Assembly (NCBI GenBank): GCA_963834855.1
Contig: CAWIDH010000003.1
Location: 1 to 64,000, forward strand
Length of the DNA: 64,000 nucleotides
Reading direction: 5' to 3'
Source: DATJKD01 sp963834855
GTDB lineage: Bacteria > Pseudomonadota > Gammaproteobacteria > Steroidobacterales > Steroidobacteraceae
The notes under the pieces were generated by a model, which was given only the letters and a program-made list of their open reading frames with translations, made no database searches and was not told the origin of the DNA. The translations under genes and the position numbers were made by a program. Of the stretch, positions 9,565 through 18,335 are shown piece after piece. Position 1 is the stretch's first letter. Every line of letters begins with the position of its first letter.

Positions 9565-9753
9565 GCCCGCATTATTCATGAACGATGGACTCCGGCGTGG
9601 GCGAAGCCTCGATCGGGAAGGCATATTTCCGGAACGCCGTGAACCCATCCCTGGGGGCTCCGTCGAAAACATCCCTGTTTTCGACGGTCCGGAAACATAC
9701 CTTCCCGATCAAGTCTTCGCCGATGCGCCGTGCCGTTCATGAATAATCCGCGC
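9565..9753. repeat. Nested inverted-repeat element (MITE/REP-like) between convergent genes
   Basis: The 189-bp gap between two convergent genes is almost wholly self-complementary. ATTATTCATGAACG at 9571-9584 pairs perfectly with 9734-9747, and pairing extends imperfectly out to 9565 and 9753. An inner arm of about 32 bp (roughly 9602-9633) pairs with about 9686-9717 with only a few mismatches. At the centre, 9660-9671 and 9676-9687 form a perfect 12-bp stem around the tetraloop TCCC. The right arm ends exactly at the stop codon of the aminotransferase gene. It may act as a bidirectional terminator, or may be a non-autonomous mobile or REP-type repeat. No open reading frame is seen inside it. 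Confidence 0.8.
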
Positions 9754-10958
9754 TACGCCATCGCCCTCGGCGGGCGTGCGATCAGTGCCTCGTTGCGGTC
9801 CAGCTCCAGGAACAAGTGGTCCAGGTCGGCAGGATTGTTGTAGAAGTGGGTCGACACGCGCAGGTTGCCGTCCCGGTGCGACAGGATGATCCCCGCGGCG
9901 TCGAGCTTTTTGACCAGCGCCGCCGCGTCGGTGGAGCGGATCGCCATGGTGGCGCCATGTCTTTCCGGATTCGTCGGACTCACCAGTTGCCAGCCGCGCG
10001 CCACGGTCCGCTGCGCGATCTCCGCAGTCAGCATGCGGATCCTTGCGTCCACCGCTTCGAGCCCCACGCCGAGCAGATACTCGAGGCCCGCGCACACCGC
10101 ATACAGACCGCAGACGTTCGGTGTGCCGCTTTCGAAACGGCGCGCCGTCGGCGACGGGCGATGGTGGTAGATATCCATGTCTCCGATGTTTTCCTGCGCG
10201 AACCAGCCCGTCATGAACGGCTGCAACGTCGGGTCACCGCCGCCACGCACGTACATGAAGCCCGCACCGGCCGTGCCGATCAGGTACTTGAGACAACCGC
10301 CCACGAGAAAGTCCACGTCCAGTTCGCGCGCGTCGATCGGAAACGAGCCGACGGCCTGGTACGCGTCGACCAGCACCATCGCGCCGCGTTCGTGGCATAA
10401 CGCGATGATGGGACGCGGATCCAGCCGCGCACCGTTCCGAAAGCAGACGTAAGGGATGGAGACCAGCAGCGTACGATCGTCGATGAGCCGCTCGAACTGC
10501 GTGAGCGGAATGTGAGTGCCTGTTGCATCCGCAGTGGCGCGGGTCACGCGCGCCCCGCGACGCGACTGCGCCAGCCAGATCTGTGACGTCGTGGGAAAAT
10601 CGAAGTCGGTGACGACGATGCCGTTGCGCCGACCGCCGAAGTCGAGCGCTGACGCGAGGCTGTTCACGGATTCGCTGACCGACGTCGACACCGACATCTC
10701 GTCCGCATCACAACCCACGAGCTGCGCGAGCAGCGCGCGCGCCTGCTCCAGCTTCGTGACCCAGTGTTCCCAGTCGGAGCCGACGTTCACTCGTGTGTCG
10801 ATGTAGGCCTCGATGGCGGCCTTTACCGCAAGGCACATCGCGCCGTAGGAGCCGCTGTTGAGATACGTGCGACTGGCGAACACCGGAAAGTCCAATCGCG
10901 CCCGGTCGGCTGCACCGCTCATCGGACCCTGCCCGTCGTGTCGTTCGAGAGTTTGCAT
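9753..10958 (-). CDS. class-V aminotransferase / cysteine-desulfurase-fold PLP enzyme
   Basis: A 401-aa protein from ATG 10958; that start codon shares one base with the stop of the upstream CDGSH-cupin gene (TGATG), implying translational coupling. The N-terminal FASRTYLNSGSYGAM fits the family. ISVSESV-like and DFDFPTTSQIWL segments follow, then VLVDAYQAVGSFPID with the PLP-ring Asp, and VGGCLKYLIGTAGAGFMYV with the likely PLP Lys. FESGTPNVCGLYA and the small C-terminal domain with GIILSHRDGNLRVSTHFYN complete the fold. This arrangement occurs in isopenicillin-N-epimerase-like, kynureninase-like and cysteine-desulfurase-like enzymes. The reaction cannot be fixed, but the operon partner suggests an amino-acid-derived ring or small-molecule pathway. 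Confidence 0.85.
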   Translation of the reverse strand: MQTLERHDGQGPMSGAADRARLDFPVFASRTYLNSGSYGAMCLAVKAAIEAYIDTRVNVGSDWEHWVTKLEQARALLAQLVGCDADEMSVSTSVSESVNSLASALDFGGRRNGIVVTDFDFPTTSQIWLAQSRRGARVTRATADATGTHIPLTQFERLIDDRTLLVSIPYVCFRNGARLDPRPIIALCHERGAMVLVDAYQAVGSFPIDARELDVDFLVGGCLKYLIGTAGAGFMYVRGGGDPTLQPFMTGWFAQENIGDMDIYHHRPSPTARRFESGTPNVCGLYAVCAGLEYLLGVGLEAVDARIRMLTAEIAQRTVARGWQLVSPTNPERHGATMAIRSTDAAALVKKLDAAGIILSHRDGNLRVSTHFYNNPADLDHLFLELDRNEALIARPPRAMA

Positions 10959-12022
10959 CAGTAATTGACCGCCGGGCTTCCGGACGGATAGAACGCTCCC
11001 ATCAGGCGCATGCCACCGGCCGCCGTGCACTCGAGCGAATGCAACTGCTTGCGAGGCAGGAAAATGATGTCGCCGGGTCCAACCGCCGCACGCGCCGACT
11101 CGGTCCACAAGTAGCCTTCGCCCTCGAGGACCATGATCGTTTCCTCGTACAGGTGCCGGTGCGCGGCCGCCCTGGAGCGCGGGAGCTCGCCGATGAACTG
11201 GGTAACTTCGGTCGAGCCGTTCTGCTCACCGTTCAGCACCTGGTAGAAACGATCCGCCATGGGTTCGCGCAGAGACGCGTCGACGCCGAATACGCGTTCG
11301 GGCAGGTCGGCGCCGAAGTTGTCCGGCATCGCGTCCAGCCAGTCCGGCGCCTCGCAGCGGGGACACACCGTCAGCAGCAGGGTCCGTGGTGCACCGCCCG
11401 GGTTCCGAATCCGGAAAGCCTCGCCCTTGCGCACGTAGATTCCGCTTTCCGGACCCGCCGTAAAGGCGCGACCGGAAATGGTAATGTCTACCTGCCCCGC
11501 GGGCAGGAAGAGCACGGTGTCGCTGCCGGGGAATCGCAGCACGTTGGACAAGCCCGGCTCGGCGACCATGTACCATTGCGACAGGAACCGGGCCCCGTCC
11601 GCGGAACTGATCACCGGGCCCAGCCGGACCGTACCGCAAGGCGTCAGCGACCCGGAGTCGATCGTCCTGACATAACACCCGCCGTCGAGCACCGATTTGC
11701 CGACACGACCCTGGCTGCGCGGCGTCAACGGTATCTGCGCCGAGGCACTGATTTCGTCGGCTGCCGCCTCCTCGTACTTGTCGCTCAACGAATTGTGGGT
11801 GCCATCGCAGTAGGGCTTCCCGCAGGTGCGCTTGCAGCCGCACAGCAAGGCTTCGCGGTCCGTGTCCGCAACGAATTGCACCGGCTCGAACCCGGTGCCG
11901 GCATGGGAGCCGTCGCAAAAGGGCTGCCGCTGACTGCGGCCGCAGGCGCACCAGGCGTATCGCCGACCAGCTTTGAGCTCGACCAGGTACGGCTTGCGGC
12001 TGGCTACCACGGCGTCGGACAC
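10958..12022 (-). CDS. CDGSH iron-sulfur (two motifs) plus double-cupin fusion protein
   Basis: A 354-aa soluble protein. Residues about 20-80 hold two CDGSH-type 2Fe-2S motifs, CACGRSQRQPFCDGSH and CGCKRTCGKPYCDGTH. After a linker, two cupin folds follow. The first (about 130-230) includes LPAGQVDITISGRAF. The second (about 255-350) contains HRHLYEETIMVLEGEG and PRKQLHSLEC, with the His/Glu pattern of a metal-binding cupin. CDGSH proteins move electrons or Fe-S clusters and cupins of this kind are often dioxygenases or sensors; joining both in one chain suggests a redox-coupled oxygenase or isomerase. It is the first gene of a two-gene operon with the aminotransferase, divergent from a TetR regulator 95 bp away. 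Confidence 0.85.
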   Translation of the reverse strand: MSDAVVASRKPYLVELKAGRRYAWCACGRSQRQPFCDGSHAGTGFEPVQFVADTDREALLCGCKRTCGKPYCDGTHNSLSDKYEEAAADEISASAQIPLTPRSQGRVGKSVLDGGCYVRTIDSGSLTPCGTVRLGPVISSADGARFLSQWYMVAEPGLSNVLRFPGSDTVLFLPAGQVDITISGRAFTAGPESGIYVRKGEAFRIRNPGGAPRTLLLTVCPRCEAPDWLDAMPDNFGADLPERVFGVDASLREPMADRFYQVLNGEQNGSTEVTQFIGELPRSRAAAHRHLYEETIMVLEGEGYLWTESARAAVGPGDIIFLPRKQLHSLECTAAGGMRLMGAFYPSGSPAVNY

Positions 12023-12117
12023 TTGGATTCCCTGTCACGGGCTGCAGTCCCGCAAATGTGCATTCTGGGAATCCGCCGACGCCGCGTACAGTCACAAATT
12101 AGGGTTGCTGCCCTATC
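12023..12117. promoter_or_regulatory. Divergent promoter region with separated inverted repeat
   Basis: This gap holds the promoters of the CDGSH-cupin operon and the TetR gene. GGATTCCC at 12025-12032 and GGGAATCC at 12067-12074 are exact complements, 34 bp apart, and could be half-sites for the neighbouring TetR protein. No clear -35/-10 pair was picked out. Confidence 0.35.
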
Positions 12118-12789
12118 GTGGCCATGACTACGCGCCAGACTCAGTCCCGCATCGTCGACGCTGCCCTTGCCTTGTTCAACGAGCACGGTACCGCCGCCGT
12201 GTCCACGAACCGTATTGCGGACGCCTGCGGGATCAGCAAGGGCAACCTGCATTACCACTTCAGGAACAAGAGCGAAATCATTCAGTCCATCTTCGGGCGC
12301 ATCGTGGACCAGATGAACGCCGGCTGGTACCAGGATCACACGCAGCCCACGGTCCGCCACATGGCAGAGATGTTCGCGAGGCAGGTGCTGCTGATTTACG
12401 ACTATCGCTTTTTCTACCGCGAGATGCCGGCGTTGCTGCGGGAGGACCCGCTCCTGATGCAACGCTATCGCGACAACCGGCGCCGCCGCATGGCGGCGCT
12501 GGTCGAATTCTTCGTGGAGCTGGACCGCGCCGGCGCGCTGCGCATGAACGGCGATCGCGAACTGATCAGCTCGCTCGTGCACAGCACCTGGATCATTTCC
12601 GATAACTGGCTCAACTCGCAGGAGCTGCTTGGCGGACACCTGGACGACCAGTCGGTGCTGGCCGGTTATCACCTCATTCTCGACATTCTGCGGCCGTACT
12701 TCGTCGGCGACCAGGATCGCATCGTCGATGAATCCCGCGCTGCGATTTGCCGCCTCATCCACCGTCAGCCGGATCGGAATTTCGCCTGA
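12118..12789 (+). CDS. TetR/AcrR family transcriptional regulator
   Basis: A protein of about 223 aa. The N-terminal helix-turn-helix is classical: ILDAAL-like IVDAALALFNEHG, then AVSTNRIADACGISKGNLHYHFRNKSEII at residues about 28-56. The ligand domain includes YRFFYREMPALLREDP and a WIISDNWL helix. The GTG at 12118 gives the longest frame; ATG at 12124, two codons later, is an equally good start. It is transcribed away from the CDGSH-cupin/aminotransferase operon and most likely represses that operon and perhaps itself. The effector is unknown. Confidence 0.88.
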   Translation: MAMTTRQTQSRIVDAALALFNEHGTAAVSTNRIADACGISKGNLHYHFRNKSEIIQSIFGRIVDQMNAGWYQDHTQPTVRHMAEMFARQVLLIYDYRFFYREMPALLREDPLLMQRYRDNRRRRMAALVEFFVELDRAGALRMNGDRELISSLVHSTWIISDNWLNSQELLGGHLDDQSVLAGYHLILDILRPYFVGDQDRIVDESRAAICRLIHRQPDRNFA

Positions 12790-13065
12790 TCCCGCCAGAG
12801 CCGGACAACGTTCGCTGGAATGTGGCGGCGAAGCGCGATCACGCCGATGAACGTGAGCGCGAGGCTAACCGCCTCCCAAAACCCCGATGACCTGCCACGG
12901 CAAGGGCTTTGAACGGCTCATACGGCAGAATTCCTATAGAGTTAGAATTCCCTAGCAGTAGCGGCTGCAAGCTGCACGCGCCCGACTACCGCCTGCAGGA
13001 TTGATCGTGCGGGCCACGCAATGCTGGGCACAAAGCGGCGACACACATGTTCGAACCCTCTCCCG
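12790..13065. other. Intergenic region upstream of the MurF-like gene
   Basis: No gene is supported here. Around 12927-12954 there are two near-identical AGAATTCCTA-type words, 17 bp apart, in an AT-richer patch (GAATTCCTATAGAGTTAGAATTC). This could be a promoter or operator for the gene starting at 13066. A longer in-frame start at 13021 is possible for that gene, but its extra residues look unlike protein. Confidence 0.3.
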
Positions 13066-14574
13066 ATGACAGTCAACTTCACTACCCCGATTGATGTCCT
13101 GCAGAGGATCTACCATGCGTATCTCGAGTCGCCTGGTGTTTCGACGCAACTGGATGCCTTCAGGCCCGGCGAGGTCTATTTCGCGATCCCGCGGCATGTG
13201 CCCAATCATGCGCTCAAGCGCCTGCCTTGGCGCACACTGGGATTCGTAGAGCTCTACGCGCCCCCGCTTCTCGCGCTGGGATCCAGTGTTTTGGGCAACG
13301 TGCCCGGCTGCTCGGGGGCCCACGAAACCTTCGAGGCCATGCGCCGCGACGGGTTCAGCGGGAGCGCCAGTGCCCCCGAGGCCGTTGCCAGGGGTGCCAG
13401 GCTCGCTGTTGTCGACTCGGGGCGCATGCGAGGCGAGAAGTACATCCGCGTACCTCATGTTGCCACCGCATTTCGCGAGCTCGCGATCTATCACCGCCAA
13501 CGACTGGAGATACCAGTCATCGGTATCACCGGCTCCTGCGGCAAGACCACCACCAAGGCGTTGGTAGCAGCTGTCCTGCGCAAGAAGTACCGCACCGTGT
13601 CGACACCAGACGACTGCAACACTGAAGAGGGCGCTTGCCATACGGTGCTGTCGATCCGGAGCGATGACGAGATTGCGGTTTTCGAGCTGGGCTCGACTGG
13701 TGGTCGCACCCCCATTGCGCGAAAGGCCGAAATCGCGGATCCAGACGTCGGCCTCATCACCCTGATCGGCAAGGCACACCTGCAAGGCTTTGGCGACCTC
13801 GGTGGCGTGGCACGCGTCAAGCGCGAGTTGTTTGATCACGTTGCGCGCAAGAATGGGCTGTTCTTCCTCAACGTTGCCGATCCGACGATCGTCGGGATCG
13901 TCGGGGACTACGCGAATGTCTGGACGTACGGCGAAACGGCAAGCTGCAACACGCAAGGCTCATGCATCGACGGTGGAGCGCAACTGTCGGTTTGCTGGCA
14001 GTTCGGTGCCAGGCAGCGTGAGCACACGCTTGCCGAGTCCATGGCCATTCACACGCAAATGTTCGGCCGAATGAATCTGCTCAATGTGTTGGCCGCAATT
14101 GCAATCGGGACTCGATTCGAGGTGTCGCCCGACCTCATTCGGGAGGCTCTGGAGGAATTCAAGCCGGACAACCTGAGGTCGCAGATCATGACCAAAGGAA
14201 CTACCACCATCATTCTCGATGCATACAACGCCAACCCCACCAGCATGAAAGCGGCCCTTCAGGACTTTGCCAGTATTCGCTCGCCAAGAAAGATTGCAAT
14301 ACTTGGCGAAATGCTCGAGTTGGGTGAGCACAGCACATACGAGCATCAGCAGGTGCTGGCCTCGCTACGTTCCATGAACCTGCAGGATATTCTGCTGGTG
14401 GGGCAAGAGTTTGCTCGGGCCGGCGCGGCGACTGTGGGCAGGTATTTCGATTCCGTCGAGGAACTGCTTGAATCCATCCCTAAAGAAGCGCTTGCAGGTG
14501 CCCACGTGCTCATCAAGGGATCACGCGGGGTCGGTCTTGAGCGATATGTCGAGAGCCTCGACTGGCACGCCTGA
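13066..14574 (+). CDS. MurF-like Mur ligase (stand-alone paralogue)
   Basis: About 502 aa from ATG 13066. The Mur ligase core is clear: the ATP loop ITGSCGKTTTKALV near residue 158, a carbamylated-Lys region around LIGKAHLQGFG, NLLNVLAAIAIG, and the MurF hallmark LDAYNANPTSMKAAL. Near the C-terminus GEMLELGEHS and KGSRGVGLE match MurF (usually KGSRAxxME). MurF adds D-Ala-D-Ala to the UDP-MurNAc tripeptide. Here the N-terminal substrate domain is divergent: the usual start is replaced by DAFRPGEVYFAIPRHVPNH and a further insertion before GYEG-like text. There are no other mur or fts genes nearby, so this is not the cell-division cluster copy. An M15-type peptidase follows. Base composition looks less GC-rich than in neighbouring genes, hinting at acquisition. 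Confidence 0.8.
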   Translation: MTVNFTTPIDVLQRIYHAYLESPGVSTQLDAFRPGEVYFAIPRHVPNHALKRLPWRTLGFVELYAPPLLALGSSVLGNVPGCSGAHETFEAMRRDGFSGSASAPEAVARGARLAVVDSGRMRGEKYIRVPHVATAFRELAIYHRQRLEIPVIGITGSCGKTTTKALVAAVLRKKYRTVSTPDDCNTEEGACHTVLSIRSDDEIAVFELGSTGGRTPIARKAEIADPDVGLITLIGKAHLQGFGDLGGVARVKRELFDHVARKNGLFFLNVADPTIVGIVGDYANVWTYGETASCNTQGSCIDGGAQLSVCWQFGARQREHTLAESMAIHTQMFGRMNLLNVLAAIAIGTRFEVSPDLIREALEEFKPDNLRSQIMTKGTTTIILDAYNANPTSMKAALQDFASIRSPRKIAILGEMLELGEHSTYEHQQVLASLRSMNLQDILLVGQEFARAGAATVGRYFDSVEELLESIPKEALAGAHVLIKGSRGVGLERYVESLDWHA

Positions 14575-14613
14575 CGCCATCCCCGGCACGCCACGGCTTT
14601 GTTGAAGCTCGCG

Positions 14614-15198
14614 ATGACTCTCAACGCTTCCAATTGGAGGTTCGAGTACTTGACCATTGCCGCGCTCCTTCGGGTACGGGTCAAGCTGATGAGTTATCAC
14701 CTGCGCCGCCGCGGCGTGCGATGCACGATCAACGCGCAGTTTCGCCCCGCAGCGTTGGCACATCGATGGAGCACAGCACACGGCATCATCACTGGCCGAA
14801 TCGAGATGGGTGCGCTGCGGGCACTTGATTCGGGTTGCGACGCTGACGGCAATCTATGGCTTCAACCGCACTGGGGCCAGAGCTTGCCAGATCATGCACG
14901 AAGCGACGCCTGTCTCGAGATCGTCGAGAACGCAATCTCGCGCGGCCCGGCGAAGATCGCCTATGCAGAGGAGGGCTATGCGCGTGACGACCCGCGACGC
15001 TTGCCCAATACTGGAGACATACCGGTATCGATGCATGTTGGCGGTCGGGCCATCGACCTCAATGTCGACTGGGCGCAGCTTGGGGGTCCGTGGTCCCGGG
15101 AATCGAGTGCAATGATCGCTCGATTTGGCCTGCGTCGGCCCGTGCCGGACGAACCGTGGCATGTCGAGTTGGCCACGCCTGGTGGCGAGCAGGATTAG
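14614..15198 (+). CDS. Probable M15-family D,D-peptidase (VanY/VanX-like)
   Basis: About 194 aa from ATG 14614; alternative starts exist at TTG 14599 and ATG 14689. The zinc-peptidase pattern SxHxxGxAxD is present as SMHVGGRAID near residue 144. The closing motif of VanY-type enzymes is present as FGLRRPVPDEPWHVEL, where the Glu and His of EPWH would be catalytic and metal-binding. Known M15 enzymes cleave D-Ala-D-Ala or remove the terminal D-Ala of peptidoglycan stems. No signal peptide is evident, so a cytoplasmic action on D-Ala-D-Ala or on a Mur-ligase product is possible. The gene sits 39 bp after the MurF-like ligase in the same orientation, which makes a functional pair likely. Confidence 0.6.
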   Translation: MTLNASNWRFEYLTIAALLRVRVKLMSYHLRRRGVRCTINAQFRPAALAHRWSTAHGIITGRIEMGALRALDSGCDADGNLWLQPHWGQSLPDHARSDACLEIVENAISRGPAKIAYAEEGYARDDPRRLPNTGDIPVSMHVGGRAIDLNVDWAQLGGPWSRESSAMIARFGLRRPVPDEPWHVELATPGGEQD

Positions 15199-15215
15199 AC
15201 CCCGCTCTTCCCCGA

Positions 15216-16364
15216 TCACTTCTTCAGGAGCCCGTCCGGCGACTTGAATATCGCCTCATACTTGTAGTCCGGGATCTCGTACACCCAGCCGGACAGGCGC
15301 GCGTTCAGCGCCGCAACCTGCTTCTCGTCGGGCGGAGCATCCGAGACAGCCTTCGCATCCGAGAGATCCTTCGCATCCGAGGCGGCCGGTGCAGCGGCTT
15401 CGGTCGGCTGGGACGGCTTGCCCGGCCCGTCGACCGGATCGGGCTTGGCCACTCGAAAGCGCTCAGCGAGGGATCGATCGAACGAGGTCCGGGCAGCGAT
15501 GAAATGCTTGTCCTCGCGGACCCAGCCGCTCAGGTCTACGAGCAGCCCGTCAAATGTCCGGAACATCGCCGTCGCCGCCGGCTCGCCTGGGCCGAAATCG
15601 GCTGCCGATCGCACGTCCGTGAGCGTCAGGCCGGCCAGGGCCGTCGCGAGGCTGTTCGCGGCCGACGGCGAGCTAAGCTCCTTGCCGCGGGGCAGGCCGG
15701 CGACGCTGAAATCGGCATCGCCCCGCGCTGACTTCGACGCCGACCAGGCCTTGGCGCCCTTTGCGCCACGCAGCGTGATCGTCGCCGACTGCACGCGGTC
15801 GGCGGATACGTCGAGGATGTCCTTCCGCAGCCACGCGTCCGGCGTCGCCGGGACATCGAGGCCGACGTCGACCAGCCAGCTCTGCGTTTCGCCCGCACGC
15901 CTCACGTAGGTCGAATCCGTGCCGGCGCCGCGCTTGCCGACGATCACGTTCAGCTCTCCGGCCGGGATCGCCAAATCCACCCGCGAGCCGCCGGCGTCGT
16001 CGGCGCTCACATCGGCGACCCCGAGCGTCGCATAGCGTCCGGGGTCGGAGGTCTTTTCCTCGAGGATCCGCGCCCGCGCGAGCGTCTGCAGCAGCTCGCG
16101 CAGCCGGGCGAGATCCGCCGGATGACCCGATCGCTCGGTGACCGTCCAGCCTCCCTCCGACCGCAGCAGCTCGACGGCACGCTTGTCGCCCGCCGTATGG
16201 ATGCGGACGGCGGTGATCGAGTCGAGATCGGCCTTGAGTGACGGATAAAGCAGCGTGTCGACGCTCGTAGGCGGCGACGCCGTCCGGCGATCTGCCAGCC
16301 ACAGGCCCGCGCCGATTGCCAGCAGCGCGAGCGCGCCGAGTATGAGAAGACCGCGAAAAGTCAT
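15216..16364 (-). CDS. DUF4340 domain-containing protein of a Gld-type ABC exporter locus
   Basis: A 382-aa protein from ATG 16364. A single N-terminal membrane anchor (LLILGALALLAIGAGLWLA) is followed by a large extracytoplasmic domain of the DUF4340 type, with VDTLLYPSLKADLDSI, RLRELLQTLARARILEEKTSDPGRYATLGV and WLVDVGLDVPATPDAWLRK. A charged, Asp/Ala-repetitive linker (ASDAKDLSDAKAVSDA region) precedes the C-terminal GWVYEIPDYKYEAIFK, shared by the family. DUF4340 proteins are encoded with GldA/GldF/GldG-like ABC subunits; the transported substrate is unknown. This is the last and only intact gene of the four-gene locus. Confidence 0.85.
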   Translation of the reverse strand: MTFRGLLILGALALLAIGAGLWLADRRTASPPTSVDTLLYPSLKADLDSITAVRIHTAGDKRAVELLRSEGGWTVTERSGHPADLARLRELLQTLARARILEEKTSDPGRYATLGVADVSADDAGGSRVDLAIPAGELNVIVGKRGAGTDSTYVRRAGETQSWLVDVGLDVPATPDAWLRKDILDVSADRVQSATITLRGAKGAKAWSASKSARGDADFSVAGLPRGKELSSPSAANSLATALAGLTLTDVRSAADFGPGEPAATAMFRTFDGLLVDLSGWVREDKHFIAARTSFDRSLAERFRVAKPDPVDGPGKPSQPTEAAAPAASDAKDLSDAKAVSDAPPDEKQVAALNARLSGWVYEIPDYKYEAIFKSPDGLLKK

Positions 16365-16402
16365 CTGCCGTTCCCCTGTACGTGGTCGAAGAGCTACCGC
16401 GC

Positions 16403-18333
16403 TCAGCCTGTGTGCGCGGCGGCGCGTCCCGCGCGCAACCGGCGCCGGCGCATCACGGCGAGGAGAATCGCGCCGACGGCGATGAGCGCCGGCATGAGGC
16501 CGATATTGAGCAGCTTGAGCCGCGTGCCGAGGCGCTCGATCTCGACATCGAGGCTGCGGCGCACGTTGCGCAGCTCCTTGCGCATGCGCACGCGCTCCTG
16601 CTGGAACCGCGTGATCTCGGCCTCCTGCTCCGGCGACAGCGCGAGCGAGCCCGGATCGCCACGACGGGTCTGCAGCTCGGAGAGCTTGCGCTCGGTCTCC
16701 CGCAACTCCTGGTCCAGCTCCTTCTCCTTCGCGCGCAGTGCGTCGTCCGCGCGCCGCCGCAGCTCGTCGACCTTCGTGAACGGCCGGAAGAAGCTCTGGC
16801 GGCCGCGGATGCTGATCAGGTCGCTGCTGCCGCCGAGGTTGTCGAGGGCGTTCGCCACGAAGTCGCCGTTGTTGGCCCAGGCCACGGCGAACCGCTGGCC
16901 GAACACGTTCTGCGTGCGCACCCACAGCGGGTCGGCGAGCATGTCGGTGTCGGCGACGAGTATGACGTTCGCCTCTCCGGTGGATTCGGCGAGGTGCTCC
17001 GGCCGGCTTCGGTCCAGCCTCATCGGCCGCCGCCGGAGCACCGTCCGGAAACGCCGATTTCAACTTGCCGTGGATGCGGGCCGCGATCGCGTACCGCTCG
17101 CCGCTCGGCTCGAAGCCGTCGAGCAGCGGTCCGCCGGTCGGGCAGGAAGGCGAGACGCGCCGCCGGCAGCAGGGCCGCGTTGGTGCTCGACTGCAGCAGC
17201 GGCTCGAAGGCGACGGCCGCGCCGTCCTTCTTCTTGAGCGCGCCGGCGGTCATCACGTTGATCGTGTCGAGCGCCGAGGTGACGACGTCCGTCGCTGTTC
17301 ATGCTGTCGCGGTTGAGGCCGATGATGGCGATGTGCTGAGACGGCGGCTCGCCCTGCCGCAGCGCGACGTTGAGACCGAGACCCGGTCGCCGAGGACCGA
17401 GGCGGTATCGAAATCGACGCCCCAGGCATCGAGCAGCGGCCCGAGCGGTCGATCCGCGACCGGCCATCGGCATCGGCATGGGGCCGTCCGGATGCGCACC
17501 CGCCGGGTCGTTCTCCGCCTGCGGATCGATGAACGCGATCAGCTTGCCGCCACGCATGACGAACTGGTCGATGGCGTATTGCGTCTGCGGAGACAGGTCC
17601 TTCGGATGGATCACCATCAGCACGTCGATGGCATCGTCGATCGGCGGTGACGTCCTGGGCGAGGGTGCGGATCTCGAAGACCTCGCGCAGCTGCGCGATG
17701 CTGGCCCAGCCCTCGCGCATGCCGCCCGGTCATCTGGATCGAACGAGGCATCCACCGGGAGACCCGACATCAGCCCGACGACGGGCCGCTTCGGGTTGCC
17801 GAGGCGGTGGACGAGGCTCGCGACGTCGTACTCGAGGAACTCCTCCTTCTCCGGCTGGAAGAAGCCGATGATCTCCCGGCCGTCCGTCGAGTTCGTGCCG
17901 GCCAGGCCGAAGTACAGGGATTCACCGCCGCCGCCGAGCGGCACGGCGGCGAGGCCGAACTCGGCTGCGCGGTCCTCTTCCTCCGAGAAGGGCTGCGGGT
18001 CGATGACCGCCAGGCGCAGCTTGCCGCCCGAGCGCTGCGCCATCTCCTCCAGCAGCTCGCGGACGCGCTGCGCATAGGCGCGCAGCGCCGGTGACTCGCG
18101 GCTCGCCTCCTGCGAGAAGAAGAAGTACAGGTTGATGGGCTCCTTGAGCGAGCGAGGATGCGCCCGGTGCCCGGCGCGAGCGAATAGAGCCTGCTCTCGG
18201 TCAGGTCGAGCCGCGCGCCGCGGACGAGGAACGTGGTCAGGATCGTCAGGCCGACGAACAGGACCGCCAGCGCAACGAGCGCGGTCGCGCCGTAGGCGCG
18301 CTTGCGGCCGAGAGTGATGGTGGGTTCCGTCAT
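16403..18333 (-). pseudogene. GldG-like ABC auxiliary protein, multiply frameshifted
   Basis: Read in order, the fragments rebuild one GldG/DUF7088-type protein. The N-terminal membrane helix (MTEPTITLGRKRAYG, then LVALAVLFVGLTIL) and RLYSLAPGTGRIL come first. After a shift near 18155 follow EPINLYFFFSQEASRES and KLRLAVIDPQPFSEEEDRA. After further shifts come IDDAIDVLMVIHPKDLSP, QFVMRGGKLIAFIDP, LLDAWGVDFDTASVLGDRV, HIAIIGLNRDSMN and ALKKKDGAAVAFEPLL. The C-terminal part is NVILVADTDMLADPLWV with a coiled-coil and a final membrane helix (LLNIGLMPALIAVGAILLAV). At least eight frame changes occur between about 17010 and 18160. Every segment keeps conserved sequence, which argues for inserted bases in the read rather than long-term decay. 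Confidence 0.75.
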
Positions 18334-18335
18334 GA

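Noticed and set aside
9660..9687. CRISPR-like or tRNA-like structure in the convergent gap
   Set aside because: There is one palindrome set, no repeat-spacer pattern and no tRNA-like arms; it is an inverted-repeat element.
12004..12762. 252-aa minus-strand frame opposite the TetR gene
   Set aside because: No protein-like domain; the plus strand has a textbook TetR helix-turn-helix.
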